From the NCBI RefSeq assembly GCF_000472285.1, contig NZ_KI421427.1:4806-44717 (forward strand): 39,912 nucleotides of DNA. Direction: 5' to 3'. Positions 14,693 to 23,796 of this stretch are shown in pieces; positions within the stretch are counted from its first letter, which is position 1; the number at the start of each line of letters is the position of its first letter. A program made the position numbers and the translations under genes. The stretch comes from Desulfuromonas sp. TF. Lineage in GTDB: Bacteria > Desulfobacterota > Desulfuromonadia > Desulfuromonadales > ATBO01. Below the pieces are notes generated by a model, which saw only the letters and a program-made list of their open reading frames with translations, did not search any database and was not told the DNA's origin.

Positions 14693-16141
14693 ATGGCTCC
14701 AAACCAGGAGAAGGCGGCGATCTCCCGAACGGCCGTCCTGTTCGTCGTCTGCACCGCGCATTTCCTCATGCCGTTCATGATGTCCGCGGTCGGCATTGCC
14801 CTGCCTTCCATCGGGCGGGAGTTCGGCGCCAGCGCCATGCAGCTGGGGCTGGTGGTGACGTCGTACGTGCTGTCGGCCTCCATCTTCCTGCTGGCCATGG
14901 GACGCCTGGCCGACCTGTACGGCCGCCGGCGCATCTTCCAGACCGGCATCGCCGTCTTCACCATAGCCGGCGGCCTCATCTCCCAGGCCTGGTCCATCGA
15001 ATCCGTGATCGCTCTGCGCTTTATGCAGGGGATGGGCGGGTCGATGGTGATGGCCACGACCGTCGCCATCGTCGTTTCCATCTTCCCGCCGCGGGAGAGA
15101 GGAAAAGCGCTGGGGATCTCCGTCGCCAGCGTCTACGCCGGCATCTCCTGCGGGCCGTTCATCGGCGGCGCACTGGTGGCCGCTCTCGGCTGGCGCTCCC
15201 TCTTCTACCTGTGCGTTCCCCTGGGGGCGGCAGTCTTTTTCATCAGCCGCGCCAAAATCCGAGACGAATGGGCGGAAGCGAAGGGGGAGCCCTTCGACTG
15301 GCTTGGGAGCCTGCTCTACGCCGGCGCCATCCTCCTCCTGATCAGCGGCGCCTCCAATCTCGACCGCGGGGTCTGGGCCGGGGTCCTGCTGGCTGGCGGG
15401 CTGGTCGGGATTTTCCTATTTCTCGCGGTGGAAGCGAGGACGAGATATCCCATCCTCGACATCGCCCTGCTGCGGAGCAACAAAGTTTTCGCGTTCAGCA
15501 ACCTGGCCGCTCTGCTGAACTACGCCGCCACCTTCGGGGTGACCTTCTTTCTCAGCCTTTATCTGCAATACGTCAAGGGGATGAGCCCATCGGCCGCGGG
15601 CAGCGTCCTCATCATCCAGCCGGTCGCCCAGACCCTGCTCTCCCCGGCCTGCGGCCGGCTGGCCGACCGCTTTCCAGCGGCCCGGGTGGCGACCGTGGGC
15701 ATGACCCTGTGCGCCATCGGCCTCGGCCTTGCCACCGGCATTTCCGAAACCACCCCCCTGAGCGTGATCATGGCCATCCTGGCCTTTCTCGGCATGGGCT
15801 TCGCCCTGTTTTCCTCCCCCAACACCAGCGTCATCATGGGCAGCGTCGAACCCCGCCAACTGGGGGTCGCCTCCGGACTCAACTCCACCATGCGAACCCT
15901 GGGCATGCTGAGCAGCATGACCATCATCACTGTCATCTTTTCCTTCCTCATGGGCGGCCACGCGGTAACCACCGCCACTCTCCCCGCCTTTCTCCAGAGC
16001 ATGCACGCCGCCCTGCTGGCTTTCTGCGCCCTGTGCGTCCTGGGGATCTTCTGCTCCTTCGGCCGCCTGCGGGAGAAGGCGACAGACGCCCCGGAGGAAA
16101 CGGTCCAGGTCCCCGCAGAAAGTCCGAATGTCGAACCCTGA
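14693..16141 (+). CDS. MFS transporter of the DHA2 (14-segment) type
   Basis: 482 residues with about 14 hydrophobic segments. MFS motif A appears as GRLADLYGRRR near residue 75, and motif C-like RFMQGMGGSMVMATTVAIVVS and GISVASVYAGISCGPFIGGALV follow, as in EmrB/QacA-type proton-driven exporters. The start ATG at 14693 is preferred because GAAAGG lies seven bases upstream and the upstream in-frame stretch is not membrane-like. Being 70 bp after the bamC-like gene on the same strand suggests co-transcription and a role in moving an aromatic acid or a toxic intermediate; this is inference. The family mostly exports drugs and amphipathic compounds. The C-terminal ~30 residues are soluble. Confidence 0.85.
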   Translation: MAPNQEKAAISRTAVLFVVCTAHFLMPFMMSAVGIALPSIGREFGASAMQLGLVVTSYVLSASIFLLAMGRLADLYGRRRIFQTGIAVFTIAGGLISQAWSIESVIALRFMQGMGGSMVMATTVAIVVSIFPPRERGKALGISVASVYAGISCGPFIGGALVAALGWRSLFYLCVPLGAAVFFISRAKIRDEWAEAKGEPFDWLGSLLYAGAILLLISGASNLDRGVWAGVLLAGGLVGIFLFLAVEARTRYPILDIALLRSNKVFAFSNLAALLNYAATFGVTFFLSLYLQYVKGMSPSAAGSVLIIQPVAQTLLSPACGRLADRFPAARVATVGMTLCAIGLGLATGISETTPLSVIMAILAFLGMGFALFSSPNTSVIMGSVEPRQLGVASGLNSTMRTLGMLSSMTIITVIFSFLMGGHAVTTATLPAFLQSMHAALLAFCALCVLGIFCSFGRLREKATDAPEETVQVPAESPNVEP

Positions 16142-16279
16142 CCCTCGGCGCCTCTCCTGACCCCTGCAGCTCTCCCCTCGGAACGGATTGCATTCAACAG
16201 GCTTTTTGACAAATATGACCGAATGGGTCCCCCCGGGATCATTGTGCTCTCAAGCATGATGCCGAACTGATTTTACTTC

Positions 16280-19200
16280 CTATCGGAGCACCCGCATGGC
16301 CACCAGGGAGACATCGTCGTTAAAGGCCTTTGTTCCGGTAAACAGCCTGACCCGGGACAACAGGGTATCGATAATCTCCTGCGGTGAAAGGTCATGGTGC
16401 TCTTCAAGCACCTCAGCCAGCCGGCTTTCTCCAAAAAAAGAACCCTCGCTGTTTTCGGCCTCGATGATCCCATCGGTGTAAAGCAACAGAAGATCCCCGG
16501 GGTGCAACTGCACCCATCTCTCCTCAAAGTCGACCCGAGGCAAGATCCCGAAAATAAGACCTTCAGCGTCCAGGAATTCCAGGCTCCGGGATTGGGCTCT
16601 CCAGATCAAGGGAGGATTGTGCCCGGCATTGGCAAAGGAAAGTTTCCGGATTTCGGTATGGTACTTCAGATAAAACATGGTAATGAAAAGTTCGGCGCGG
16701 GTCAGATCCTCGTAGAGGAAGGAATTCAGGGCGGCGGCTGTTTCGGCTGCGCTGTGAAAGCTTTCCAGCCGAGCGTGAATGAAGGTTCGGGTTTCGGTCA
16801 TGATGAGGGATGCCCCGACATTGTGTCCGGATACATCGGCGATCACCATATCCAGAGACCCGTCGCTTCGGGGGAGAAAGTCATAGTAATCCCCTCCGAC
16901 CTCTTTGGCCGGAACACAGATTCCCGCCAGGGATATCCCTTCTATTTCCGGTACGGTTGAAGGCAAAAGGCCGCTCTGGATGATCCTTGCAATCTCCAGT
17001 TCCCGCTCTTTTTCCCTGGCTTCGATAAGTCTCTCAGTCTGGCTGGCGTTGCGCCAGGCGACGCCGACCTGGCCTGCCATGCTTTGGAAAAGCTCTATGA
17101 ACTCTTCGGAAAAAATCCCTTTGGCGGACCGGGAGAAAGCCGAAAGCACTCCTACCGGGTCTCCTTCGATGGTGATGGGAGCGTGGGCGAATGCCTTTAT
17201 TCCTTCGCGGTGGACGAGCATAGCCGGGACGGGTTTCTCCATGAAATCGGTATCGTTGACCACAATGACCGAATTCATCAGAAACGCCTCTCCTACGTAG
17301 GAATCCCTATTCAGCTGCCGGTCGGACTCACCGAGGTGCTCTGAACTCATTCCCTTTTGACTTCTCACCGCCAGGACCCCTCGCTCCTGATCCAGCATCC
17401 GTATGACGCAGAGGTCGAGCTTGAACTGCTGGCGGAAGAGATGCAGGATATTGTCCAGAATGCTTTGCAGTTCGGCCCTGCCCGCCACCATGCGGGTGAT
17501 TTCATGCAGCACCCCCAGTTGCTCCCGGCCGGCTTTGCGGCTGATGGTGACGGAGCCGAAAATGTCAAAGACATCCTCCATTTTGCTCCCCCGGGTGGCG
17601 AGGTAGTTATCGACGATGATACGAGCCGGAGCCGCGCCGACCGAGCCGGCCAGAGTTTTTTCGGTAAAGCGCTTAAGGTCGGGAAGTTGGAATTCCGACA
17701 GGCTTCCCCGCTCATCGATTTCGGCATCGCCGAGATACTCTGCAATGGCTGCACGGGCCTGTTTTTCCCCGATGAATTTGGCCATGAGCTCGACAAACTC
17801 CATAACGGTCAGCGTCTTGCTGATCCTCTGGAGGTGCGGGGTTTCCTGCCGGGGGACGAAAATATCAACAAACTTGTCTGCCTGCTCCTTTTCCGCTGCC
17901 TCTGCACCGGTGAAAACGGAGAGAATCGAAAAAGCGCCGATGTTGAAGAGAAGGGTCCAGAACAACGAATGGGTCCACATATCGAAACCGTCCAGGCCGA
18001 ACAATGCCAGGGGTCGGAGCAGTTCCAGCCCGAAAGGACCATGCGCCAGGATATCGTCGGGCATCCACCCGGTGCGTACAAAGGAGGGGATGAGCAGGGT
18101 ATAAAACCAGACCACGAAGCCGAGGATCAGCCCCATGACAGCCCCCCGGCGGTTGGCCCTCTTCCAGTAAAGGCCGCCGATAAATGAGGGAGCGAACTGG
18201 GTTACGGCTACAAAGGAAGCGAGACCGATATTTATCAGCGCATAGGTTTCACCGAAAAACCGGTAGTAAAAAAAGCCCAGAAAAACGACCACCACGATCC
18301 CAAGGCGCTTGATGTTGATGAGGATTCCCGAAAGGTCTTTTGCCCCTGTTTTCAGTTTCAGGATAAGCGGCATGACCAGGTGATTGAGGATCATGTTGGA
18401 AAGGGCCACGGAAGAAACCATCACCATCCCCGCCGAAGCCGAGAATCCGCCGATGAAAATCAACATGGCCAGGACGGGATGCCCGGTTTCGAGAGGGATG
18501 AGGAGGATAAAGTAATCGGCGTAAGTGGTATCGCCCCCGTGGAGGAGGAGACCGCCCAGCGCGACGGGGATGATGAACAGGTTGATCAGAAACATGTAGG
18601 CCGGGAATCTCCACATGGCATCGATGATGTGTTCCTCCCGGGTGTTCTCGGTGACCATGATGTGGAACTGACGGGGAAGAAGCATGACACCCATCATGGA
18701 GGTGAAGGAGAGGGTGAACCAGGTTGCGTAGTGAGTCGGTTCGGTGCCGAGCCTCAGCAAATGGGTCCGATCGGGAAACACGGCGACAAAGCGGGAGAAG
18801 ATGTCGGCGGGGCCGTCGAAGAGCCCGAAGGTGACGAAAAGTCCTGCGGCGAACATGGCCGTGAGCTTCACCATGGACTCCACCGCGATTGCAGCCACCA
18901 GCCCTTCGTGGCGCTCGGAGGCATCCAGATGCCTGGCGCCGTAGAGCACCCCGAAAAGTCCAAGAAATAGGGCGACGACGATTCCCGTATCGAAAGAGGG
19001 TACCGGCGCCTGTAAGGCCCGGACCGGGCCGCCGGCGAGCGCCGTGGTGGAGAGCAATTCGAAAGATCGGGTAACGGCTTTGAGCTGCAGGGCGATGTAA
19101 GGGAGGGCTCCGAGCACCGAGAAGATGGTGACGATAGCCCCCAGAAGGACCGACTTGCCGTAGCGGCTGGAAATGAAGTCGGCAATGGTGACAATGTGCT

Positions 19201-19489
19201 GCTCTTTGCTGACCCGCACTATTTTGCGCAGCAGAAACCACCAGGTAAAGACCATCAGGCTGGAGCCCAGTTGAGGGGCAAGAAAGTCCAGGCCGCTGGT
19301 GGCGGCCCGCCCGACGTTGCCATAGAAGGTCCAGGCCGTGAAATAGACGGTCAGGGAAAGGGCGTAGATGTAAGAGTTCGATATGAAGCTTTGCCCTGCC
19401 TCCCGTTTTTTGTCGGCATAGAAGGCTACCGAAAACAACAGGCCAAAGTAGAGCAGCGTTATGGTGGCAATGATTGAGACCGGAATCAT
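16280..19489 (-). CDS. SSF symporter - STAC-like - GAF - PP2C/SpoIIE phosphatase fusion, copy 1
   Basis: 1069 residues. Residues ~1-530 are a sodium:solute symporter (SSF) domain with about 13 membrane segments. A linker at ~563-645 (FVELMAKFIGEKQARAAI...LAGSVGAAPARIIVDNYL) resembles the STAC domain that joins SSF transporters to histidine kinases. A GAF domain spans ~665-815. Residues ~830-1069 are an RsbU/SpoIIE-type PP2C phosphatase with all metal-binding acidic motifs (GGDYYDFLP at 865, ADVSGH with Asp885, YTDG with Asp1006, FNDD with Asp1058/1059). It probably senses a solute or its transport and dephosphorylates a serine/threonine target such as an anti-sigma antagonist. No STAS or kinase partner lies nearby. 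The start has AGGGA nine bases upstream. Unlike copy 2 it has no small membrane gene in front. Confidence 0.85.
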   Translation of the reverse strand: MIPVSIIATITLLYFGLLFSVAFYADKKREAGQSFISNSYIYALSLTVYFTAWTFYGNVGRAATSGLDFLAPQLGSSLMVFTWWFLLRKIVRVSKEQHIVTIADFISSRYGKSVLLGAIVTIFSVLGALPYIALQLKAVTRSFELLSTTALAGGPVRALQAPVPSFDTGIVVALFLGLFGVLYGARHLDASERHEGLVAAIAVESMVKLTAMFAAGLFVTFGLFDGPADIFSRFVAVFPDRTHLLRLGTEPTHYATWFTLSFTSMMGVMLLPRQFHIMVTENTREEHIIDAMWRFPAYMFLINLFIIPVALGGLLLHGGDTTYADYFILLIPLETGHPVLAMLIFIGGFSASAGMVMVSSVALSNMILNHLVMPLILKLKTGAKDLSGILINIKRLGIVVVVFLGFFYYRFFGETYALINIGLASFVAVTQFAPSFIGGLYWKRANRRGAVMGLILGFVVWFYTLLIPSFVRTGWMPDDILAHGPFGLELLRPLALFGLDGFDMWTHSLFWTLLFNIGAFSILSVFTGAEAAEKEQADKFVDIFVPRQETPHLQRISKTLTVMEFVELMAKFIGEKQARAAIAEYLGDAEIDERGSLSEFQLPDLKRFTEKTLAGSVGAAPARIIVDNYLATRGSKMEDVFDIFGSVTISRKAGREQLGVLHEITRMVAGRAELQSILDNILHLFRQQFKLDLCVIRMLDQERGVLAVRSQKGMSSEHLGESDRQLNRDSYVGEAFLMNSVIVVNDTDFMEKPVPAMLVHREGIKAFAHAPITIEGDPVGVLSAFSRSAKGIFSEEFIELFQSMAGQVGVAWRNASQTERLIEAREKERELEIARIIQSGLLPSTVPEIEGISLAGICVPAKEVGGDYYDFLPRSDGSLDMVIADVSGHNVGASLIMTETRTFIHARLESFHSAAETAAALNSFLYEDLTRAELFITMFYLKYHTEIRKLSFANAGHNPPLIWRAQSRSLEFLDAEGLIFGILPRVDFEERWVQLHPGDLLLLYTDGIIEAENSEGSFFGESRLAEVLEEHHDLSPQEIIDTLLSRVRLFTGTKAFNDDVSLVAMRVLR

Positions 19490-19653
19490 CCTGGATATTC
19501 CCTACCGCACCCTCGGCACTGTCAACCGGCGGCATACTGAAATTGTATTGCTTTCAGGGCATGATGTCGAACGAGCGGCGCGATTTATTCTTGCCCCAGG
19601 TCTTGCAAATGCGAGCGGCGGCAGAAGAAGCGTCTCCGAATTCAGAACGATCA

Positions 19654-19684
19654 AAGGCCACCTTATTCGAGGGTGGCCTTTTTA
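19654..19684. terminator. Rho-independent terminator between two minus-strand units
   Basis: AAGGCCACC, a nine-base loop, GGTGGCCTT and a T-run. The stem is a perfect nine pairs. It lies ~60 bp past the stop of the minus-strand membrane gene at 19743, which it probably ends, although the stronger T-run favours the + direction. The remaining bases of 19490-19742 show no gene. Confidence 0.7.
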
Positions 19685-19742
19685 TGCTCTGGAGGCAAGC
19701 GACACTCATGCATGATCAGAAAAGGGAAACCCCATCTGCTGA

Positions 19743-20654
19743 TTAGAACTCATTTTCCCCCACCCTGTTGTCTCTTGTGACGACGCTGAAGCCTTGACTG
19801 AAAATCAGCCTGCCCAACTTGACCACGCCCCATAAAAACAGAAGAGGGAGGACCATCGTACTCAAGACAAAAACGACGATGAGATCAACAATCCTGTCGA
19901 TCATTTCCAGTGCCGTCTTCTTAATCGCCTCAAGATTTTCTTTGACGTCCGACATCCCTGCTAGATTGGACATCGATTTCCACCATCTCTCCTTGTCTGA
20001 GGATTCTGGAACTCCATTCAGGCGCTGGGACTCCAATTCGGAGATGCTATGTCCCAGCACCTCAATGGACTGATCATGCCGATCTTCCAGAAACGCCACG
20101 TACACCTGGTGATTGAGGTACGCCATTGCGGGGACGGCAAACCTCAGCAATATCGCTGAGAACAGCAGAACCCTGCCGAGTTGCGTGAAATTAGCGCGTC
20201 GTTCGGCAGAGAGCCACAAACCCGCCAGGAAAGACAGCAGTGCCAACGGCAGAAGAATCTGAACACTCAACATGGGTGTGATCTGAATGAGGAATTTCTG
20301 GATCCCGAGCGAGGTCAAACTCACCAGCATGACCCAGGAAAAGCTTTCAACCAGGTCATTGACTGGATCAAGTGCCTGCCCCAGGGCCAACGACACGCCG
20401 ACGCCGGCCGGTTCCAACTGCAGTTCACTCTCCTGGACTACGGAGACGATCGCGTTAAAAGTCCGTGCCATGACAAAAGCCGTCCCCGCACGCTTCAATC
20501 CCTGATCAACGTATTCTGTCGCTGCCGAATCGACAGTACTGAAAAAATGTCTTTCGTAAAGAAGCCTTCTCGAGGCGGGGAAAAGGGTGAGGACGATCAG
20601 CACCGCAACTGCCGCCGTCCAGATTGATCTTTTGCGGTTCAGATAAAATGTCAC
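19743..20654 (-). CDS. Unknown inner-membrane protein coupled to a DUF3482 GTPase
   Basis: 303 residues with about five hydrophobic segments: one near the N-terminus (TAAVAVLIVLTLFPA), a cluster in the middle (SWVMLVSLTSLGIQKFL, ILLPLALLSFLAGLWLS, LLFSAILLRFAVPAMAYL) and one near the C-terminus (DLIVVFVLSTMVLPLLFLWG). The region between the first and second segments (YERHFFSTVDSAATEYVDQGL) is probably outside the membrane. I do not recognise the family. The start is the GTG at 20654, which overlaps the TGA of the upstream GTPase gene (GTGA) and has GGAGG eight bases before it; the frame extends further upstream only as a shadow of that gene. Tight overlap suggests translational coupling and a shared function with the GTPase. 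Confidence 0.75.
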   Translation of the reverse strand: MTFYLNRKRSIWTAAVAVLIVLTLFPASRRLLYERHFFSTVDSAATEYVDQGLKRAGTAFVMARTFNAIVSVVQESELQLEPAGVGVSLALGQALDPVNDLVESFSWVMLVSLTSLGIQKFLIQITPMLSVQILLPLALLSFLAGLWLSAERRANFTQLGRVLLFSAILLRFAVPAMAYLNHQVYVAFLEDRHDQSIEVLGHSISELESQRLNGVPESSDKERWWKSMSNLAGMSDVKENLEAIKKTALEMIDRIVDLIVVFVLSTMVLPLLFLWGVVKLGRLIFSQGFSVVTRDNRVGENEF

Positions 20655-22075
20655 TGATTTACCTCCCCTAACTCCTTCTCCATGGTCCGGATGAGGATCT
20701 GGTGCAGGCTGGGCCGCAGTTCGTTGGCCCTGTCCGGTTGCCCTTTCTGCAGGAACATCCGGAATTTCTCGAAGAGTCGGCGGCGTTCGCCGTCCCATCC
20801 CGAGGTTACCCCCCTTTTCCCTTCGGTCAGGGTGATGGAGGCCTCTTCCCGGCGGGCATGGGCCCAGTTGCTGGCGCACTGGAAATAGATCAGCGCCCGG
20901 TCAAGGAGCACGAACATCAATTGCGGATTGCGCAGGGGGCCGACCTGGATGCGGCAGCCGCCGATTTCCCGCGAAAAGGGGCCGAGATCGACCTTGAGAC
21001 GCGACAGGGGCCGGGTACCCGTCCAGCCGGCGATCCCCCCGGCCAGACCGGTGCCGACGGTGAAGACGCCAAACGTGATGCCGGCGGCCGCGCCGTCAAT
21101 GGCGGCGCCCACCGTGGCGCCGGTGGCAGCCAGGGCGATCGTCAACTGCTTGCGCGTAAGCCCCAGCACCTGCCAGGTTTCTTCAGAAAAAAGATCCTGG
21201 GCCGCCACCGTCTCGGCGGCGAGATCGGCATTGAACAAATTGTGCAGAAAGCGGCTCTTGAGTTCTCGACGGCAATCGCGTTCGAGGCCGGCGAGCTTGT
21301 CCTGAAAAGCGGCGATCAGATTGTCGCGCTGCTGTTTGTGTGCCAGGGAGTCCTCGCCCGGGCTGGTGCCGCTGAGCGAGAGGGTCAGAGCCTTGGTCAA
21401 CAGCGTGAGCATGGCGTCGGCGCAGGCATCGAGGCGACCGAGCCAGTCTTCCTTGAGAGCCGCGACAACCCGTGCCAGGGGGACGCCCCAGTCCTGTTCG
21501 ATGTGCTGCAGAGACTGCAGCAGGGCGATACGCTGCAGGAAGGTGGCGCGGTGGGCGTTGAATAGCACGGTGACATTGAAGGTTTTGCCGAAGGCCGCCT
21601 TCCACTGCTGAATATAGGCAGTCTCGTCAACCTTCGGGTTGATTACCGCCAGCCGCGGCCGGCCGGTGAGGCGCAGAATCTCCATCTCCGCCTCGTCATT
21701 GGGGCGCAGGGGCCGCGAGCCGTCCACCACGTAGACGATTCCGGCGTCTTTTGCCACCGGCCGCAGCAGTTCGCAATCGTCCTTGAAGCGGGGATCGCCC
21801 CGGTGGGTGCGGATGAATTCCTCGACCATGCGCTCGGCCGGGCCGCTGAAGTCCCGCATCCAGCGCAGGGTCTGCAGCGGCATCTGAAATCCGGGGGTAT
21901 CGACGAAGCGCACAAGGGTTTCACCATCGACCGTGATGGCATAGGTGACGCATTGGCGCGTCTCGCCGGGCACGGCGCTGATCGGTACGCTATCGTCTTC
22001 CGTCAGGGTGGACACCACCGAAGATTTGCCTTCGTTTGGATGGCCCACCACTGCAAATACAGGCACGTCACTCAC
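20651..22075 (-). CDS. GTPase with C-terminal DUF3482 domain
   Basis: 474 residues. The N-terminal G domain has the P-loop GHPNEGKSS (residues 11-19), a switch with Thr in GETRQCVTY, and the G3 motif DTPG; the G4 motif is degenerate (NPKVD in place of NKxD), so nucleotide specificity may be relaxed. The C-terminal half matches DUF3482: long helices followed by a glycine/alanine-rich membrane-like hairpin (AATGATVGAAIDGAAAGITFGVFTVGTGLAGG). It is probably a membrane-associated dynamin-like or Era-like switch. It starts at the GTG at 22075, eight bases after GGGAAGGG, and overlaps the upstream DUF2868 gene by 8 bp. The DUF2868/DUF3482 pair is a conserved neighbourhood in proteobacteria; its role is unknown. 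Confidence 0.85.
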   Translation of the reverse strand: MSDVPVFAVVGHPNEGKSSVVSTLTEDDSVPISAVPGETRQCVTYAITVDGETLVRFVDTPGFQMPLQTLRWMRDFSGPAERMVEEFIRTHRGDPRFKDDCELLRPVAKDAGIVYVVDGSRPLRPNDEAEMEILRLTGRPRLAVINPKVDETAYIQQWKAAFGKTFNVTVLFNAHRATFLQRIALLQSLQHIEQDWGVPLARVVAALKEDWLGRLDACADAMLTLLTKALTLSLSGTSPGEDSLAHKQQRDNLIAAFQDKLAGLERDCRRELKSRFLHNLFNADLAAETVAAQDLFSEETWQVLGLTRKQLTIALAATGATVGAAIDGAAAGITFGVFTVGTGLAGGIAGWTGTRPLSRLKVDLGPFSREIGGCRIQVGPLRNPQLMFVLLDRALIYFQCASNWAHARREEASITLTEGKRGVTSGWDGERRRLFEKFRMFLQKGQPDRANELRPSLHQILIRTMEKELGEVNQ

Positions 22076-23726
22076 TGGCAGACCCTTCCCAGTTGTGAAC
22101 CCGCAGCCAGGGATCGCCGAGCGCCGCCAGACGACTGCGCCATACGGCGAATTCAAGTTCGGGTGTTGGCTCTCGCCAGCGCTCGCTGTTTTCCCGCCCG
22201 ACCAGGGCCACTACCAGTAACCGGTCCTTGCCCAGCAGGCGGCGCAGGGCCTTGAGATATTCGAGGGTGGCCGTGATGCAGGGTTGCCAGCCTTCCAGCA
22301 CCAGTAGTACGGCAGCTTGATCTGACTCCCCGCTCAGAGGTCGGAGCAGGCCGGCGTCCTCCTCCTCATCAAGCTTCACGGGGGCGATCGCCTCGACGGA
22401 GGCATTGAATTCCCGCTGAATTTCACTCTGCCAATGCTCCGAAGCGGCTCCCGCGAGGAGCTCTTCGGGCACCAGGGCGCGCAGCCGGGTCATATCCTGT
22501 CGGATTTCGTCGGGCAGAATCAGCTCCTGCGCGTGTTCTTCCTCGGATAACCGGTCATCTTTGCCGATCTGTATCTGCGGATGCTGCATGCGGCGGATGA
22601 GAGCCTCGCAGCGGACATCCTGGAAGGACAGCCGCCGTCGGGCATGACGGCCGCCGAACAGAGCGGCGCCCAGCAGCAGAAGACGGGGCAGCACCGTGTA
22701 GATCACGATGGCCCAAAGAAGAAAATACCACCAGGACTGAAGGTCGGCGCTGGACAGATGCTGCAGCCCTTCCTTGAGATAGACGCGGGAGCCCGCCACC
22801 TGTTCGAAGGTGGGATGGGACAGAGGCGGCTCCGCCAGAGCGGCCCAGGGGCGAGCCATCGCCTCGACAAATCGGTGGAGCTGTTCGACAGACAGACGGG
22901 TGGTGGTCTGCCAGCTGAAGGCGAGATCGGCGATCCAGCCCCGAAGCAGCACGGTGAGCAGCACGCCCAGGGAAAACCCCAGGGCGGCAAACTGCATCAG
23001 ACCAAAAGCCAGCCAGCCCATGATGCCGGAATACAATCCGCTACGTCCGCGCAAGTTGCCCCACCCCTGGGCCAGGGCCAGTCGGCTCCGGCCGTTATCG
23101 CGATCGCCGAGCAGGGCGCAGGCCAGGCGGCTGAAACGGTTCAGCAGCTCTCCGGCCAGCCAGCCGCCGAAGAGGCCGGAGGGATTGCCCCGCATCGCCA
23201 GGCGCCAGACCGGCAGTACGGCAGAAAGGAGCGAAAAGAATAAAGGAAGGGCAACCAGCAGGCCGAGGGCAGTAAACAGATTGATGGGCCGATCCCCGGA
23301 ATAGCTCAGAACCCCCCAGGCCAAGCCGACACCGAGCAGACCGCCCAGGACAAACAACAGCAGAGTCGTTGTTCGCAGAACAGAGGGCACCCATTCGCTG
23401 GGCAGCGGTGCCGTCCGCCCGGTGCGGACCGCTTCGCGTCGCAGATCAAGCCAATGCCGCAGCAGATCGCGACGCGATCTTGGAGCAGTATCTGCCAGCC
23501 CGGTCCGATAGATCTCCCGATCTCTGCGGGTCAATATCGCCTCATCGACCTCGGCATCCTGAACGAGAAAATATTCAAGATCGAGCAGATCGGCGATGGC
23601 CCAGTCTTTTCCCTTGCGGTTCGGCATGGTTGTGACGTGGAAGTAAGAGGAGAATTCAGCGAAGAAACACATCCGGCGTTCGGCTCGAGACAATATAAAT
23701 TCTACCTTTTTGGGCGCCATCCGCAT
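22068..23726 (-). CDS. DUF2868 membrane protein, partner of the DUF3482 GTPase
   Basis: 552 residues from the ATG at 23726, chosen because it follows GGAGGAG closely; an ATG at 23720 is nearly as good, and family comparison would also allow 23627 (MPNRKGKDWAIADLL), which lacks a ribosome site. It has two hydrophobic pairs around residues ~105-180, another at ~235-275, and one at ~345-375 (WWYFLLWAIVIYTVLPRLLLLGAALFGG), then a soluble C-terminal domain of about 180 residues ending in an alpha/beta unit (QAAVLLVLEGWQPC, LLVVALVGREN). This layout matches DUF2868. It is first in an overlapping three-gene operon with the GTPase and an unknown membrane protein, so a joint membrane-bound complex is likely. 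Confidence 0.8.
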   Translation of the reverse strand: MRMAPKKVEFILSRAERRMCFFAEFSSYFHVTTMPNRKGKDWAIADLLDLEYFLVQDAEVDEAILTRRDREIYRTGLADTAPRSRRDLLRHWLDLRREAVRTGRTAPLPSEWVPSVLRTTTLLLFVLGGLLGVGLAWGVLSYSGDRPINLFTALGLLVALPLFFSLLSAVLPVWRLAMRGNPSGLFGGWLAGELLNRFSRLACALLGDRDNGRSRLALAQGWGNLRGRSGLYSGIMGWLAFGLMQFAALGFSLGVLLTVLLRGWIADLAFSWQTTTRLSVEQLHRFVEAMARPWAALAEPPLSHPTFEQVAGSRVYLKEGLQHLSSADLQSWWYFLLWAIVIYTVLPRLLLLGAALFGGRHARRRLSFQDVRCEALIRRMQHPQIQIGKDDRLSEEEHAQELILPDEIRQDMTRLRALVPEELLAGAASEHWQSEIQREFNASVEAIAPVKLDEEEDAGLLRPLSGESDQAAVLLVLEGWQPCITATLEYLKALRRLLGKDRLLVVALVGRENSERWREPTPELEFAVWRSRLAALGDPWLRVHNWEGSASE

Positions 23727-23796
23727 CACTCCTCCGAAAAGATACCGGTGAGTTGGTGAAGATCGTACCTTTTTCGTCCGATCGGAGTTCTGCAAA

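Noticed and set aside
19490-19660. A possible small RNA ending at the 19654 terminator
   Set aside because: No convincing + strand promoter is visible, and the hairpin is adequately explained as the end of the minus-strand operon.
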